The notes beneath the pieces are model-generated. The model was not told the DNA's origin and did not search any database. It saw only the letters and a program-made list of their open reading frames with translations. A DNA stretch of 64,000 nt, from contig JAOTRV010000017.1 in NCBI GenBank assembly GCA_030247575.1, positions 1-64,000 of the forward strand. Direction: 5' to 3'. Origin of the DNA: Sulfuritalea sp. Lineage in GTDB: Bacteria > Pseudomonadota > Gammaproteobacteria > Burkholderiales > Rhodocyclaceae. A program made the position numbers and the translations under genes. Positions 54,829 to 64,000 of this stretch are shown in pieces. The first letter of the stretch is position 1. Each line of letters starts with the position of its first letter.

Positions 54829-55446
54829 TCACTTCTTGGTGGTTATCAGCAGACCGTCGTCGAGGCCGAGCTCCTTCAGTTTGGCGCGCGCGGCATCGAC
54901 TTCCTGCCGGGTCCTGAAAGGGCCGACATGAACCCGCGCCTCGATGGTGGCGGGAATGCCGTTCGCCATCAGTTTAGCGCGCAGATCCTCGGCGTTGGCC
55001 ACATTGCTGAAGACGCCCATCTGCAGCGCATAGCGGCGTTCGATCGCCTGCGTCAGCGGACGCGAGGCCGGAGCGCGCGGCGGCGCGACATGTGCCGCAG
55101 CGGCGGGCGCCGGAGCGGCTTTCGGTTGCGGCACGGCCGGCGCAGCCGTGCGTTCCGGTACGGGCGTTTCTGCGGGCTTTGCCGCCGGCTCCGGCGTTGT
55201 CGCGGCGGCAGGCGCAATCGGCTTCGTCTCCGGCTCGACGGCGGATTCCTGCCTGGGCGGCAACGCGAGTTTGGCGGGCACCGGCGGATGCGGCGGCTGT
55301 GACGGCGTATAGATCGCCTCGAACATCGCCAGGCTGCCGAGCAGGCCTACCACCATCAGGGCGGCGATGACGATGCGATTGACCAGGCGCCGCCTGAGAT
55401 CGTCTTCAGGCGAGTGAGCGTGATCCAGTATCGATGGTTCGTGCAT
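54829..55446 (-). CDS. SPOR domain membrane protein
   Basis: 205 residues. One membrane segment (about 25-48, [20 protein letters not shown]), a Pro/Ala-rich periplasmic linker (about 50-125) and a C-terminal SPOR domain ([23 protein letters not shown] through [18 protein letters not shown]) that binds peptidoglycan lacking stem peptides at the septum. It overlaps the preceding gene by 41 bases. Confidence 0.92.
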   Translation of the reverse strand: MHEPSILDHAHSPEDDLRRRLVNRIVIAALMVVGLLGSLAMFEAIYTPSQPPHPPVPAKLALPPRQESAVEPETKPIAPAAATTPEPAAKPAETPVPERTAAPAVPQPKAAPAPAAAAHVAPPRAPASRPLTQAIERRYALQMGVFSNVANAEDLRAKLMANGIPATIEARVHVGPFRTRQEVDAARAKLKELGLDDGLLITTKK

Positions 55447-55951
55447 GGTAGTCCTCGCCTTGCTGATGCCGCTCGAGCGCATACGACTGCGCGTTGGCGC
55501 AAGGAACCGTCGCGCCGCGCCGCTGGAGATGCCGCAGGGGCCGGTAATTCCTCTGGCCGCCCGGCATGTCCGGCGCCGGAGCCATGGTTTCCTGCAAGCG
55601 TCGCGCCGCCTTCAGCCGCGCGACGTCCTCGGCAACATTCGCCAGAACCTCGTGCAGACGCGTGTTGTCGCTGCGCAGGCGCTGGAGTTCGGCCCGGATC
55701 TTGGCCTGCTCCAGCATCCGGGCAAGCTCCGGCGCCAGCGGCCTCGGCTGCGGCGCCTGCATTTGCGCCGCGGAACGGGGCTCCCATGCGGAGAATCCCG
55801 GCCCGGACGCCGGCTGCAGGCTGCCGTTGCGCTTCGCGGTGATCTCGAACAGGCGCATCACCGACAAGACCAGATAGACGCCGCTCGTCGCCGCCAGCAG
55901 CAGCACGACGTCGCGCCAACCGAGGCCGGCCAGGAAGGCGACGTGCGTCAT
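55406..55951 (-). CDS. Hypothetical membrane protein with coiled coil
   Basis: 181 residues starting at ATG 55951. One N-terminal membrane segment (WRDVVLLLAATSGVYLVLSV), a Pro/Gln-rich linker and a coiled coil at about 78-125 (RMLEQAKIRAELQRLRSDNTRL). The ATG overlaps the metY stop (ATGA) and its 3' end overlaps the SPOR gene. The layout suggests an inner-membrane adaptor, but no family was recognised. Confidence 0.7.
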   Translation of the reverse strand: MTHVAFLAGLGWRDVVLLLAATSGVYLVLSVMRLFEITAKRNGSLQPASGPGFSAWEPRSAAQMQAPQPRPLAPELARMLEQAKIRAELQRLRSDNTRLHEVLANVAEDVARLKAARRLQETMAPAPDMPGGQRNYRPLRHLQRRGATVPCANAQSYALERHQQGEDYHARTIDTGSRSLA

Positions 55952-57243
55952 GCGGCGCGCTCCAGGGCTTGGTCGATGTCCCACAAAATGTCATCGAGGG
56001 TTTCGAGTCCGACCGACAGGCGCACCATGTCCGGCGTGACGCCGGAGGCGCGCTGGTCGGCTTCCGAGAGTTGCCGGTGGGTGGTCGATGCCGGATGGAT
56101 CACCAGCGTCTTGGCATCGCCGATGTTGGCCAGGTGGGAGCAGAACTGCAGGGCGTCGATGAAACGTTCGCCGGCCTGCTGGCCGCCCCTGACCCCGAAG
56201 CTCAGGATGGCGCCGGCGCCCCGGTGCCGCGGTGTGCCGAGGTAGCGCTGCGCCAGCGCATGGCCGGGACTGGCGGGCAGGCCCGGATAATTGACCCAGG
56301 CCACGCGCGGATGGCCTTGCAGATGCTGCGCCACGGCCAGGGCATTCTCGCAATGCCGGTCCATGCGCACCGGCAGCGTCTCGATGCCCTGCATCAATTG
56401 CCAGGCCGAGAACGGCGACAGCGCGGGGCCGAAGGTGCGCAGGGTTTCCATGCGCGCCTTCATGGTGAAGCCGAAATCGCCGAAGGTTTCAAAGAACTTG
56501 ACGCCGTGATAGCCGGCGGAAGGCTCGGTCATGCCGGGAAATTTGCCGTTGCCCCAGTCGAACTTTCCCGACTCGATCACTACGCCGCCCAGGGTGGTGC
56601 CATGGCCGCCGAGAAACTTGGTCGCCGAGTGCACGATGATGTCGGCACCATGCCGGAACGGCTGGCAGAGATAGGGCGAAGGCACCGTGTTGTCGATGAT
56701 CAGCGGCACGCCATGGCCATGGGCGACGTCCGCCACGGCCGCGATGTCGAGTACGTTGAGGCGCGGATTGGCGACGGTCTCGGCGAAGATGCAGCGGGTG
56801 TTGTCGGACAGTGCCGCGCGGAAATTCTCGGGATCGTCGGAATCGACGAACACGGTTTCGATGCCGAGCTTTCTCAGGCTGACATCGAGCTGGGAAAAAC
56901 TGCCGCCGTAGAGCGAACGCGCCGCCACGATGCGGTCGCCGGCCTGGCACAGGGTCAGCAGCGCGACAATCTGCGCCGCCAGCCCGGTGGCTGCGGCCAC
57001 CGCGGCGCGCCCTCCTTCCAGCGCGGCCATGCGCTCCTCGAAGGCGGCGACGGTCGGGTTGCCGATGCGCGAATAGACGTTGCCGAAGGTTTGCAGGTTG
57101 AACAGGCTGGCGGCGTGTTCCGCCGAATCGAAGACGAAGGAGCTGGTCTGATGGATCGGCAGGGCGCGAGCCCCGGTCGCTGCATCGGGCTGTGCGCCGG
57201 CATGCAGGCAGAGGGTTTCGATACCGTAATGGCGATCCGTCAT
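55948..57243 (-). CDS. metY: O-acetylhomoserine sulfhydrylase (MetY-type PLP enzyme)
   Basis: Cys/Met metabolism enzyme that makes homocysteine from O-acetylhomoserine and sulfide. 431 residues from ATG 57243 (MTDRHYGIETLCLHAG). PLP lysine in VHSATKFLGGHGTT, and the substrate-binding YSRIGNPT. It could also be the closely related MetZ; the length favours MetY. First gene of a run with four more genes overlapped or nearly so. Confidence 0.92.
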   Translation of the reverse strand: MTDRHYGIETLCLHAGAQPDAATGARALPIHQTSSFVFDSAEHAASLFNLQTFGNVYSRIGNPTVAAFEERMAALEGGRAAVAAATGLAAQIVALLTLCQAGDRIVAARSLYGGSFSQLDVSLRKLGIETVFVDSDDPENFRAALSDNTRCIFAETVANPRLNVLDIAAVADVAHGHGVPLIIDNTVPSPYLCQPFRHGADIIVHSATKFLGGHGTTLGGVVIESGKFDWGNGKFPGMTEPSAGYHGVKFFETFGDFGFTMKARMETLRTFGPALSPFSAWQLMQGIETLPVRMDRHCENALAVAQHLQGHPRVAWVNYPGLPASPGHALAQRYLGTPRHRGAGAILSFGVRGGQQAGERFIDALQFCSHLANIGDAKTLVIHPASTTHRQLSEADQRASGVTPDMVRLSVGLETLDDILWDIDQALERAA

Positions 57244-57325
57244 GAAATGGTGATCGGGCTGGATTCCACCGATAATAGCGAGCCCGTCACCCTGCATAAG
57301 ACGCGATCAGCCCCGCCTTTGACCC

Positions 57326-58075
57326 ATGTTTCTGCTGAAGAAGCTCCTCGCCGCCGCGATCCTGCCGCCCGCCGGGCCCTTGCTGCTGGCGCTGTTCGGC
57401 CTCTGGCTGGCGAGTTCCAGGAGTAGACGCTGGCGACACGGCGGTTTCGCGCTCGCCATCGCTTCCCTGCTGACCCTGTTCGCGCTGTCGCTGCCGATCG
57501 TCGGCAACGCGCTGATGGCGCCGCTGGAACCGTATCCGCCGATCGCGCCGGAACAATTGCGGCGCACGCAGGCCATCGTCGTGCTCGGTGGCGGCTCCTA
57601 TTACGCGGCGCCCGAATACGGCGGCGACACGGTCGGCCACACCACGCTCGAGCGCCTGCGCTACGGCGCGCGGCTGGCACGCCAATCCGGCCTGCCGCTG
57701 CTGGTGACCGGCGGCGCGCCGTTCGGCGGGAAGGCCGAGGCGGCGTCGATGCGCGAAACCCTGGAGCAAGACTTCGGCGTCAAGGTGCGCTGGGTCGAAG
57801 CGGCCTCGCGCGACACCGCGGAAAACGCCAGCCTGTCGGCGCCGATGCTGAAGGCCGCCGGCATCAGCCGCATCGCCCTGATCAGCCACGGCTGGCATCT
57901 GCCGCGAGCGATACCGCTGTTCGAAAAGCAGGGACTGGAGGTCGTCGCGGCGCCGACGGCATTCAGCACCGCATCGCCGTCGCTGGTCGAGAACCTGCTG
58001 CCGGGCGCCATGAAGCGCAGCCGCTGGGCGCTCAACGAATACCTCGGCCAACTCTATAACCGTCTCAAGGAATAG
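57326..58075 (+). CDS. ElyC/YdcF-type DUF218 membrane protein
   Basis: 249 residues. Two N-terminal membrane segments (LLKKLLAAAILPPAGPLLLALFGLWLA and ASLLTLFALSLPIVGN), then the DUF218 domain: AIVVLGGGSYYAAPEYGG, LLVTGGAPF, EAASRDTAENA and GWHLPRAIPLF. The E. coli relative ElyC affects envelope lipid-carrier and peptidoglycan metabolism. It lies just before mog. Confidence 0.9.
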   Translation: MFLLKKLLAAAILPPAGPLLLALFGLWLASSRSRRWRHGGFALAIASLLTLFALSLPIVGNALMAPLEPYPPIAPEQLRRTQAIVVLGGGSYYAAPEYGGDTVGHTTLERLRYGARLARQSGLPLLVTGGAPFGGKAEAASMRETLEQDFGVKVRWVEAASRDTAENASLSAPMLKAAGISRIALISHGWHLPRAIPLFEKQGLEVVAAPTAFSTASPSLVENLLPGAMKRSRWALNEYLGQLYNRLKE

Positions 58076-58077
58076 GC

Positions 58078-58665
58078 ATGAACGACGAACTCCTGATCGG
58101 CCTCGTCTCCATCTCCGACCGCGCTTCGAGCGGCGTCTATGAAGACAAGGGCATTCCGGCGCTGCGCGACTGGTTCGCCGCGGCGCTGAGCTCGCCCTGG
58201 CGCATGGAAACGCGCCTGATCCCCGACGAACAGGCGGCCATCGAGCAGACCCTGATCGAACTCTGCGACAGCGCCGGCTGCCACCTCGTGCTGACCACCG
58301 GCGGCACCGGCCCGGCCCCGCGCGACGTGACGCCGGAAGCCACGCTGGCGGTGGCGGACAAGGTCATGCCGGGCTTCGGCGAGCAGATGCGGCAGATTTC
58401 GCTGGCCTTCGTGCCGACCGCCATCCTGTCGCGCCAGGTCGGCGTGATCAGGGGCAAATCGCTGATCCTCAATCTGCCGGGCCAACCGAAGTCGATCAAG
58501 GAAACGCTGGAAGGTGTCAAGGATGACGAAGGCAGGCAACGCGTCCCGGGCATTTTCTCCGCCGTGCCCTACTGCCTCGATCTGATCGGCGGGCCGTACG
58601 TCGAGACGCACGAAGCGGTGGTCAAGGCCTTCCGGCCAAAGTCGGCGCTCCGGCCGCCGCGCTGA
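58078..58665 (+). CDS. mog: Molybdopterin adenylyltransferase
   Basis: Adenylates molybdopterin before Mo insertion. 195 residues. MogA pattern: GLVSISDRASSGVYEDKGIPAL, TTGGTGPAPRDVTPEATL and LPGQPKSIKETLEG. Two bases after the DUF218 gene, so likely co-transcribed. Confidence 0.95.
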   Translation: MNDELLIGLVSISDRASSGVYEDKGIPALRDWFAAALSSPWRMETRLIPDEQAAIEQTLIELCDSAGCHLVLTTGGTGPAPRDVTPEATLAVADKVMPGFGEQMRQISLAFVPTAILSRQVGVIRGKSLILNLPGQPKSIKETLEGVKDDEGRQRVPGIFSAVPYCLDLIGGPYVETHEAVVKAFRPKSALRPPR

Positions 58666-58674
58666 CGCGGGCGC

Positions 58675-60165
58675 TCAGCTGAAGGACTGCACGAAAAAAT
58701 TCGCGACGACGAAATCGGGCCCCGTCATGAGGGTCTCGCGCGGATGCAGGCGGGCCTTCTTGTCGTCGAGGTCGAACACCAGCGCCATCTTGTCCTCGAG
58801 CGCATTGGGCGGCAGGGCCATGCGGGCGTACTCGCCGACTTCGGGAACATCCAGCAGCATGGCTTCGGTCGGCAGGCCGCCGGCATCGGCGAACACGGCG
58901 CGCGGGGTTTTCGACAGGGTTTCGATCCCGACCGCGCCCTGGTTCTGCCCGGTGCGGACGTAGCGGCGCACGATGCCCAGCAGCCAGTTGTCGCCGCCCT
59001 CCGGCTGCATGCCGACCATGACGCCGATGCGAATCCAGTCGTTGCGCGAAACGGGCGCCTGCGCGCCGAAACCGCCCAGGCTGACGTCATCGACCACCCA
59101 GGCCTCGATGCCTTCCGCGCCGTTGCTGCGTCCGGACAGCCGCTGATGCACCCCGCTCAGGCCATTCACCACCTTGAGTCCCGAGTTGATCCGGCGCCGG
59201 ACATTGCTGCGCATCGGCGGCTTGGGCGCCCAGCACATCGCCAGATGCTCCAGCACCGGAATCACCGTGTCGACCCCGTATTGCGCCCCAAGATTGATGC
59301 CGGGCGGCACCCGGGATTCGCCGCGGATCTGCTCCATGGTCTTAGCCACGGCCTCCATGGCGCGCGTGCCGTTGAAGAAGCGCAGGGTCGGCGTGACCTC
59401 GGGCAACTTGGCGAGCCGCGTCGGCGGCAGCGGCTTGGCGGCATCCACCCAATACACGTTCTCCGGCCGGACTTCCCGGATCAGCGAAAAATAGGGCAGA
59501 AAGTAGGCGATGAAATGTTCGGCAATTTCGATTTGCAGCGGCCGCAGGTTGTCCAGCGACGAAGAGTGGAATACCAGCACCTTGAGGTACTCCGCCTCGA
59601 TCGTGGTCTCGCCGTTGCCGGCATAGAGCGGCATGAGCTTCTGCGCGACCTTCGCCTCGACGGCGGCGAGATAGGCGCCGCCCAGAGTCAGCCAGAACTC
59701 CGGATCGATCGGCCCGTAGCGGAAGTGCTTCCACTTGAACTGGGCGGCCAGCGCATGGATCAGGCGGCCGTAGAGCATCGGCAGCTGGGGCCGGATGGTC
59801 TCGGCCTCCTTTCCCGCCTTGCTCAAGCGATCGAGGCAGTCGCGATAGGCCGCGACGAGCTGCTGCCAGTAGTCGTGACCGGTTTGCCACTGGCGCGATT
59901 CCAGGACGCGGCTGCCGCCGCCGAGAACCGGATAACCGCGACCGAGACGCCGCGCATGGGCAACGGTGGCCTCGTCGAGCTTGAGGTTCAGTTCCAGGCG
60001 CTGCGCCAGCTTGAAACTCTCGTCGGCAGCCACAGATTCAAGCCACGCGCCGGCATCCTCGACGGCAGCTTGCGGCTCGCGGCTGGCGATCTCGCCAAAG
60101 ATGCGCTTTGCCTCCCGCGCGTCGGCGAGCGGATGACTGGTCTTGCTGGAAAAGAAACCGAGCAT
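58675..60165 (-). CDS. PilZ-type (c-di-GMP binding) protein
   Basis: 496 residues starting at ATG 60165 (MLGFFSSKTSHP). Long helical N-terminal region (about 1-330) with no membrane segment. A PilZ-like domain follows: an RxxxR-like basic block NVRRRINSGLKV and the DDVSLGGFG motif that holds the second half of the c-di-GMP pocket. A beta-rich end extends to residue 496. It probably regulates a motility or surface process; the target is unknown. Convergent with mog. Confidence 0.72.
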   Translation of the reverse strand: MLGFFSSKTSHPLADAREAKRIFGEIASREPQAAVEDAGAWLESVAADESFKLAQRLELNLKLDEATVAHARRLGRGYPVLGGGSRVLESRQWQTGHDYWQQLVAAYRDCLDRLSKAGKEAETIRPQLPMLYGRLIHALAAQFKWKHFRYGPIDPEFWLTLGGAYLAAVEAKVAQKLMPLYAGNGETTIEAEYLKVLVFHSSSLDNLRPLQIEIAEHFIAYFLPYFSLIREVRPENVYWVDAAKPLPPTRLAKLPEVTPTLRFFNGTRAMEAVAKTMEQIRGESRVPPGINLGAQYGVDTVIPVLEHLAMCWAPKPPMRSNVRRRINSGLKVVNGLSGVHQRLSGRSNGAEGIEAWVVDDVSLGGFGAQAPVSRNDWIRIGVMVGMQPEGGDNWLLGIVRRYVRTGQNQGAVGIETLSKTPRAVFADAGGLPTEAMLLDVPEVGEYARMALPPNALEDKMALVFDLDDKKARLHPRETLMTGPDFVVANFFVQSFS

Positions 60166-60319
60166 GGGAGGTATGTCTTTTGTCAATATTTCGGCAATAG
60201 CATAGCCGGTCGCGCCGGCGCTGTCATCGTCCGGCCAGCCACGCCGCCCGGCGGCGCGCATGGCCGATTTCATAAACAGTAAAATAGCCGGCCGATCATC
60301 CGTCCCGTCGCTGCCAGCC

Positions 60320-61114
60320 ATGCGTCCCTACCTCGACCTGATGCGCCACGTGCTCGACCACGGCCACGTCAAATCCGACCGTACCGGAACGGGTACCCGC
60401 TCGGTGTTCGGCTGGCAGATGCGCTTCGACCTGGCCGAGGGCTTTCCGCTGCTGACGACCAAGAAGCTGCACCTGCGCTCGATCATCCACGAGCTGCTGT
60501 GGTTCCTGCAGGGCGACACCAACATCCGCTACCTCAAGGAAAACGGCGTCTCGATCTGGGACGACTGGGCCGACGCCAACGGCGACCTCGGCCCGGTGTA
60601 TGGCCACCAGTGGCGGCACTGGCCGGCCGGCGACGGTAAGGAGATCGACCAGATCACGCAACTGATCGAGGGCCTGAAGAAGAATCCGGATTCGCGCCGG
60701 CACATCGTTTCGGCCTGGAACCCGGCCGACATCCCGCAGATGAAGCTGCCGCCCTGCCACGCCCTGTTCCAGTTCTATGTGGCCGACGGCCGGCTGTCGT
60801 GCCAGCTCTATCAGCGCAGCGCCGACATCTTCCTCGGCGTGCCCTTCAACATTGCTTCCTATGCGCTGTTCACGCTGATGGTGGCGCAGGTCTGCGACCT
60901 CGCCCCCGGCGATTTCGTGTGGACCGGCGGCGACTGCCACCTTTACTCCAACCATCTGGAGCAGACCCGCCTGCAACTCGCGCGCGAGCCGCGCCGGCGC
61001 CCCACCATGATCCTGAACCCCGCCGTGAAGGACATCTTCGGTTTCCGCTACGAGGATTTCACGCTGCAGGGCTATGACCCGCATCCGCACATCGCGGCGC
61101 CGGTGGCGGTGTGA
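60320..61114 (+). CDS. thyA: Thymidylate synthase
   Basis: Folate-dependent methylation of dUMP to dTMP. 264 residues, exactly the E. coli length, with catalytic cysteine C146 in [11 protein letters not shown]. The ATG at 60320 gives the family start [12 protein letters not shown]. Its stop overlaps the glk GTG. Confidence 0.98.
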   Translation: MRPYLDLMRHVLDHGHVKSDRTGTGTRSVFGWQMRFDLAEGFPLLTTKKLHLRSIIHELLWFLQGDTNIRYLKENGVSIWDDWADANGDLGPVYGHQWRHWPAGDGKEIDQITQLIEGLKKNPDSRRHIVSAWNPADIPQMKLPPCHALFQFYVADGRLSCQLYQRSADIFLGVPFNIASYALFTLMVAQVCDLAPGDFVWTGGDCHLYSNHLEQTRLQLAREPRRRPTMILNPAVKDIFGFRYEDFTLQGYDPHPHIAAPVAV

Positions 61115-62034
61115 TCCTTGTAGGGGATATAGGCGGCACCAAGACCCTGCTCGGTCTGGCGGAGGAGGGTAAGCTCGTTCTCGATCGCCGTATCGCCAAC
61201 GCCGACTTTCAGGATTTCGCCAGTGTGCTGGCGGCGTTTTTCGCCGAAACAAAAACCGCTCCGGCCACCATTACCGGCGGCTGCCTCGCCGTGGCGGGGC
61301 CGATTGCCGATGACGGCCGCTCGGCGCGGCTGACCAACCTGCCGTGGACCATCGATTGCGATGAGTTGTCGCGCCGCTTCGGGCTGCCGGCCCTAGGCCT
61401 GGCAAATGACTTCGCCGCCGCGGCACTGGGTGCGGTCACCGCGTCCTCCGCACAAAAGGTCACCCTGCAATCGGGAGCGCCGCTGGCCGCGGCGCCCTGT
61501 CTGGTCGTTGGCGCCGGCACCGGCCTCGGCATGGCCATCGTCCTGCCGCAAGACGGGAGATGGCGGGTGCTTGCCGGAGAGGGCGGCCATGTCGCCTTCG
61601 CGCCGGCGAATGGCGAGCAGGCGGCGCTGTGGGCCTTCCTCCATGCACGACACGGTCGCGTTACCTGGGAACGGATAGTGTCGGGACCGGGGCTGACATC
61701 CATCCACGCGTTCATCGCCGGCGTCGAGTTGCCGCCGGAGGAGATTGCGACCCGCGCACTCGACGATCCGGACACGCTTGAACGCCGCTCGCTGAATATG
61801 TTCCTCGCCGCATATGGCGCCTTCGCCGGCGACATGGCGCTGGCCTGCCTGCCCCGGGGCGGCGTATTCCTGGCCGGCGGCATCGCCGGCAAACTGTTGC
61901 CGGCGATGCAACACGGCCCCTTCCTTGCCGCCTTCAATGCCAAGGCCGAACATGCCGCCATCGCCGCGCGCATGCCGGTTCACGTCGTCACCGATCCGCT
62001 GCTCGGACTATACGGAGCGCTGCTGCTCGCATAA
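61111..62034 (+). CDS. glk: Glucokinase
   Basis: ATP-dependent glucose phosphorylation. 307 residues from GTG 61111, overlapping the thyA stop (GTGA). Sugar-kinase motifs: [37 protein letters not shown] and [10 protein letters not shown]. The coupling to thyA has no metabolic logic that I can see. Close to glgB, so glucose and glycogen metabolism may be loosely grouped. Confidence 0.95.
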   Translation: MILVGDIGGTKTLLGLAEEGKLVLDRRIANADFQDFASVLAAFFAETKTAPATITGGCLAVAGPIADDGRSARLTNLPWTIDCDELSRRFGLPALGLANDFAAAALGAVTASSAQKVTLQSGAPLAAAPCLVVGAGTGLGMAIVLPQDGRWRVLAGEGGHVAFAPANGEQAALWAFLHARHGRVTWERIVSGPGLTSIHAFIAGVELPPEEIATRALDDPDTLERRSLNMFLAAYGAFAGDMALACLPRGGVFLAGGIAGKLLPAMQHGPFLAAFNAKAEHAAIAARMPVHVVTDPLLGLYGALLLA

Positions 62035-62121
62035 GAACAACTCTTGATGTTTGTCAACATGCCGTCACATAGTGGGCGCAGCATGGCAATTGGATAAATC
62101 GACAATCAGGAGGAGGCACTT

Positions 62122-62481
62122 ATGGCAACCACCAAGAGCAGCGCAAAAGCGTCACCCGCCAAACGATCGGCACCGGCAAAGGGTGTCGCCAAGGCCAAGA
62201 CGACAGCCACCACAGCCAAGCCGAAACCCGTAGTCAAAGCGGGCGCGGCGAAAGCGGCGGTCCCGAAGGCGGCACCAAAGACAGCAGCGGTAAAGCCGAA
62301 ACGCGCGAGTGCCAAAAAGTCAGCCGGCATTCCGCCGGAGCAGCGCAGGAACTATATCGAGATGGCCGCTTACTACATTGCCGAGCGGCGCGGTTTTGCG
62401 CCGGGGAATCCGCTGGAAGACTGGATACAGGCCGAGGCCGAGATTGATCGGCTGCTGGCCGAAGGACGGTTGGGCCAGTAG
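62122..62481 (+). CDS. DUF2934 protein with basic Ala/Lys/Pro-rich tail
   Basis: 119 residues. Residues 1-70 are Lys/Ala/Pro repeats (KSSAKASPAKRSAPAKG-like) resembling histone H1 or bacterial AlgP tails. Residues about 72-115 form the DUF2934 helix pair (RNYIEMAAYYIAERRG, EDWIQAEAEIDRLLAEGRL). A good ribosome site (AGGAGG) stands before the ATG. The tail suggests nucleic-acid binding. Confidence 0.82.
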   Translation: MATTKSSAKASPAKRSAPAKGVAKAKTTATTAKPKPVVKAGAAKAAVPKAAPKTAAVKPKRASAKKSAGIPPEQRRNYIEMAAYYIAERRGFAPGNPLEDWIQAEAEIDRLLAEGRLGQ

Positions 62482-62499
62482 GGTACCGAGCGGCGCCGC

Positions 62500-64000
62500 T
62501 CAGGCGGGCAGCAGCACCAGCGCCCCAAGCGGCGGCAGTGTCAGCGTCAGCGAAGCCGGGAATCCCATCCAGGGGCGGGATTCCGCAGTCACGCGGCCGC
62601 CGTTGCCCAGATCGCTGCCGCCGTAGTGGGCGGAATCGGTGTTCAGCCGTTCGAGGTAATCCTGCGCCAGCGGTACGCCGAGGCGATAGCCGTGGCGCGG
62701 CACCGGCGTGAAGTTCAGCACCACCACGGCATGGCGGCCGTCGCGCGAGCGGCGCAGCCAGCTCACCACCGATTGATCGGCATCGTGGCAATCGATCCAC
62801 TGAAAACCTGCAGAGGAGAAGTCCAGTTCATGCAATGCGGGTTCGCTCACGTAAAGCTGATTGAGTTCGCGCACCAGACTCTGCACGCTGGCATGCAACG
62901 GGTATTGCAGCAAATGCCAGGGCAGTTCCTCGCCGGCACGCCATTCCCACGGCTGCCCGATCTCCGCCCCCATGAACTGCAGCTTCTTGCCCGGCGCCAT
63001 CATCTGGTAGGCCAACAGCAGGCGCAGGTTGGCAAAGCGTTGCCATTCGTCGCCCGGCATCTTGCCCAGCAGCGAACCCTTGCCATGCACCACCTCGTCA
63101 TGCGACAGCGGCAGCACGAAGTTCTCGGTGTAGGCGTAGAGCTGGCCGAAGGTCAGCCGCTCGTGCTGGTAGCGCCGATACACCGGATCGTGCTGCATGT
63201 AATCCAGCGTGTCGTTCATCCAGCCCATGTTCCACTTCATCGAGAAACCGAGGCCGCCGAGCCAGGTCGGTCGCGACACCATGGGCCAGGCCGTGGATTC
63301 CTCGGCAATGGTCAGCGCGCCGGCGAATTCGCCGTACACCATTTCATTCAGCTCGCGCAGGAAGGCGATGGCTTCGAGGTTCTCGCGCCCGCCATGCACG
63401 TTGGGCGTCCATTCGCCGGCCTTGCGCGAGTAGTCGAGATAAATCATCGAGGCCACGGCATCGACGCGCAAGCCGTCGATGTGGAACTCGGACAGCCAGT
63501 AGTACGCCGAGGACAACAGGAAGCTCCTGACCTCGTTGCGCCCATAGTTGAAGACATGCGTGCCCCAGTCGGGATGCATTTTCTGCTTCGGGTCGGCGTG
63601 CTCGTACAGCGCCGTGCCGTCGAAATGGGCCAGCGCCCAGTCGTCGGCCGGAAAGTGCCCGGGAACCCAGTCGAGAATTACCCCGATGCCCGCCTGATGC
63701 AGGCTGTCGACCAGGAAGCGCAAGTCGTCGGCGCTGCCGAAGCGCGAACTCGGCGCGAAGAAGCCGGTGCATTGGTAGCCCCAGGACTCGTCGAGCGGAT
63801 GCTCCATCAGCGGCATGAACTCGACGTGCGTGTAGCCCTGTTCGACCAGATAGGGCACCAGCCGCGCCGCGAGGTCGCGGTAGCTGTAGAAGTGCCCGCC
63901 GGGATGGCGCATCCAGCTGCCCAGATGCATTTCGTAAGTGCTCATCGGCGCCGACAGCCAGTCGCCGCTGTGGCCACGGCGGGCCCGCGCCTGCATCCAG
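62500..64000 (-). CDS. glgB: 1,4-alpha-glucan branching enzyme, C-terminal part (truncated by window edge)
   Basis: Glycogen-branching GH13 enzyme. About 500 residues up to the stop at 62500 are inside the window; the N-terminal part lies beyond the right edge. GH13 motifs: [11 protein letters not shown], the nucleophile in [11 protein letters not shown], the acid/base in [10 protein letters not shown] and [15 protein letters not shown]. The C-terminal beta domain follows to ALVLLPA. Confidence 0.95.
   Translation of the reverse strand, partial: WMQARARRGHSGDWLSAPMSTYEMHLGSWMRHPGGHFYSYRDLAARLVPYLVEQGYTHVEFMPLMEHPLDESWGYQCTGFFAPSSRFGSADDLRFLVDSLHQAGIGVILDWVPGHFPADDWALAHFDGTALYEHADPKQKMHPDWGTHVFNYGRNEVRSFLLSSAYYWLSEFHIDGLRVDAVASMIYLDYSRKAGEWTPNVHGGRENLEAIAFLRELNEMVYGEFAGALTIAEESTAWPMVSRPTWLGGLGFSMKWNMGWMNDTLDYMQHDPVYRRYQHERLTFGQLYAYTENFVLPLSHDEVVHGKGSLLGKMPGDEWQRFANLRLLLAYQMMAPGKKLQFMGAEIGQPWEWRAGEELPWHLLQYPLHASVQSLVRELNQLYVSEPALHELDFSSAGFQWIDCHDADQSVVSWLRRSRDGRHAVVVLNFTPVPRHGYRLGVPLAQDYLERLNTDSAHYGGSDLGNGGRVTAESRPWMGFPASLTLTLPPLGALVLLPA

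Overview
The window looks like a chromosomal segment of a GC-rich betaproteobacterium. Three things support this: the 16S rRNA 5' end at the left edge, the tyrS / M23 peptidase / anmK / erpA / argC / rpsI-rplM neighbourhood, and betaproteobacterial forms of PlsC, Lnt and UbiD/UbiA. A sulfur-oxidising member of the Rhodocyclales or a close relative is my best guess; the genus cannot be fixed from this sequence alone.

Layout. 0-16 kb is housekeeping: the start of an rRNA operon (minus strand) with a clear promoter, tyrS, a cell-wall M23 peptidase, anmK, erpA, a bactofilin, argC, ribosomal proteins S9/L13, a YeeE/YedE thiosulfate-type transporter, queC, miaB, and the miaB-phoH-ybeY-corC-lnt run. 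16-25.5 kb is the most distinctive part. It is a nine-gene minus-strand run encoding a DUF3365 haem protein, a c-type cytochrome, an outer-membrane porin, SoxX, SoxA, SoxY, SoxZ, a second c-type cytochrome and a three-domain periplasmic rhodanese. A response regulator/histidine kinase pair is transcribed divergently from it. No soxB or soxCD is present in the window. 25.5-37.6 kb carries glyQ-glyS, gmhB-plsC, a tandem DUF45 pair in which the first member has lost its metal site, gloA, a HIT protein, an LigB-type dioxygenase, a secreted TsaA/TrmO-like protein, a universal stress protein, an isolated mlaF, a frameshifted core-MetE gene and an HTD2-like dehydratase.

37.6-45 kb looks accessory: degenerate repeats, a MocR-glyA-BenE cluster, a TraR/DksA-type gene with an in-frame stop, and a cytochrome P460/redoxin/HxlR group. 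45-64 kb returns to core functions: a SulP-STAS-Usp-Usp fusion, ubiD-ubiA, three small genes (Cdd1-like, zinc ribbon, RAMA), a toxin-antitoxin pair, a tight metY-hyp-SPOR-ridA-recG operon, an elyC/ydcF-like gene, mog, a PilZ-type protein, thyA-glk, a DUF2934 basic-tail protein, and the 3' part of glgB running off the right edge.

Central idea. SoxXA would join a sulfur substrate to the SoxY swinging arm, the two extra cytochromes would take electrons, the porin would admit the substrate, and the rhodanese could take sulfane sulfur from SoxY. Signal input would come through the two-component system, with a tandem TGTTACAAG site in the shared intergenic region. Whether soxB lies elsewhere in the genome decides whether this is an ordinary split Sox pathway or a different one.

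No tRNA gene, CRISPR array, integrase, transposase or prophage was recognised.
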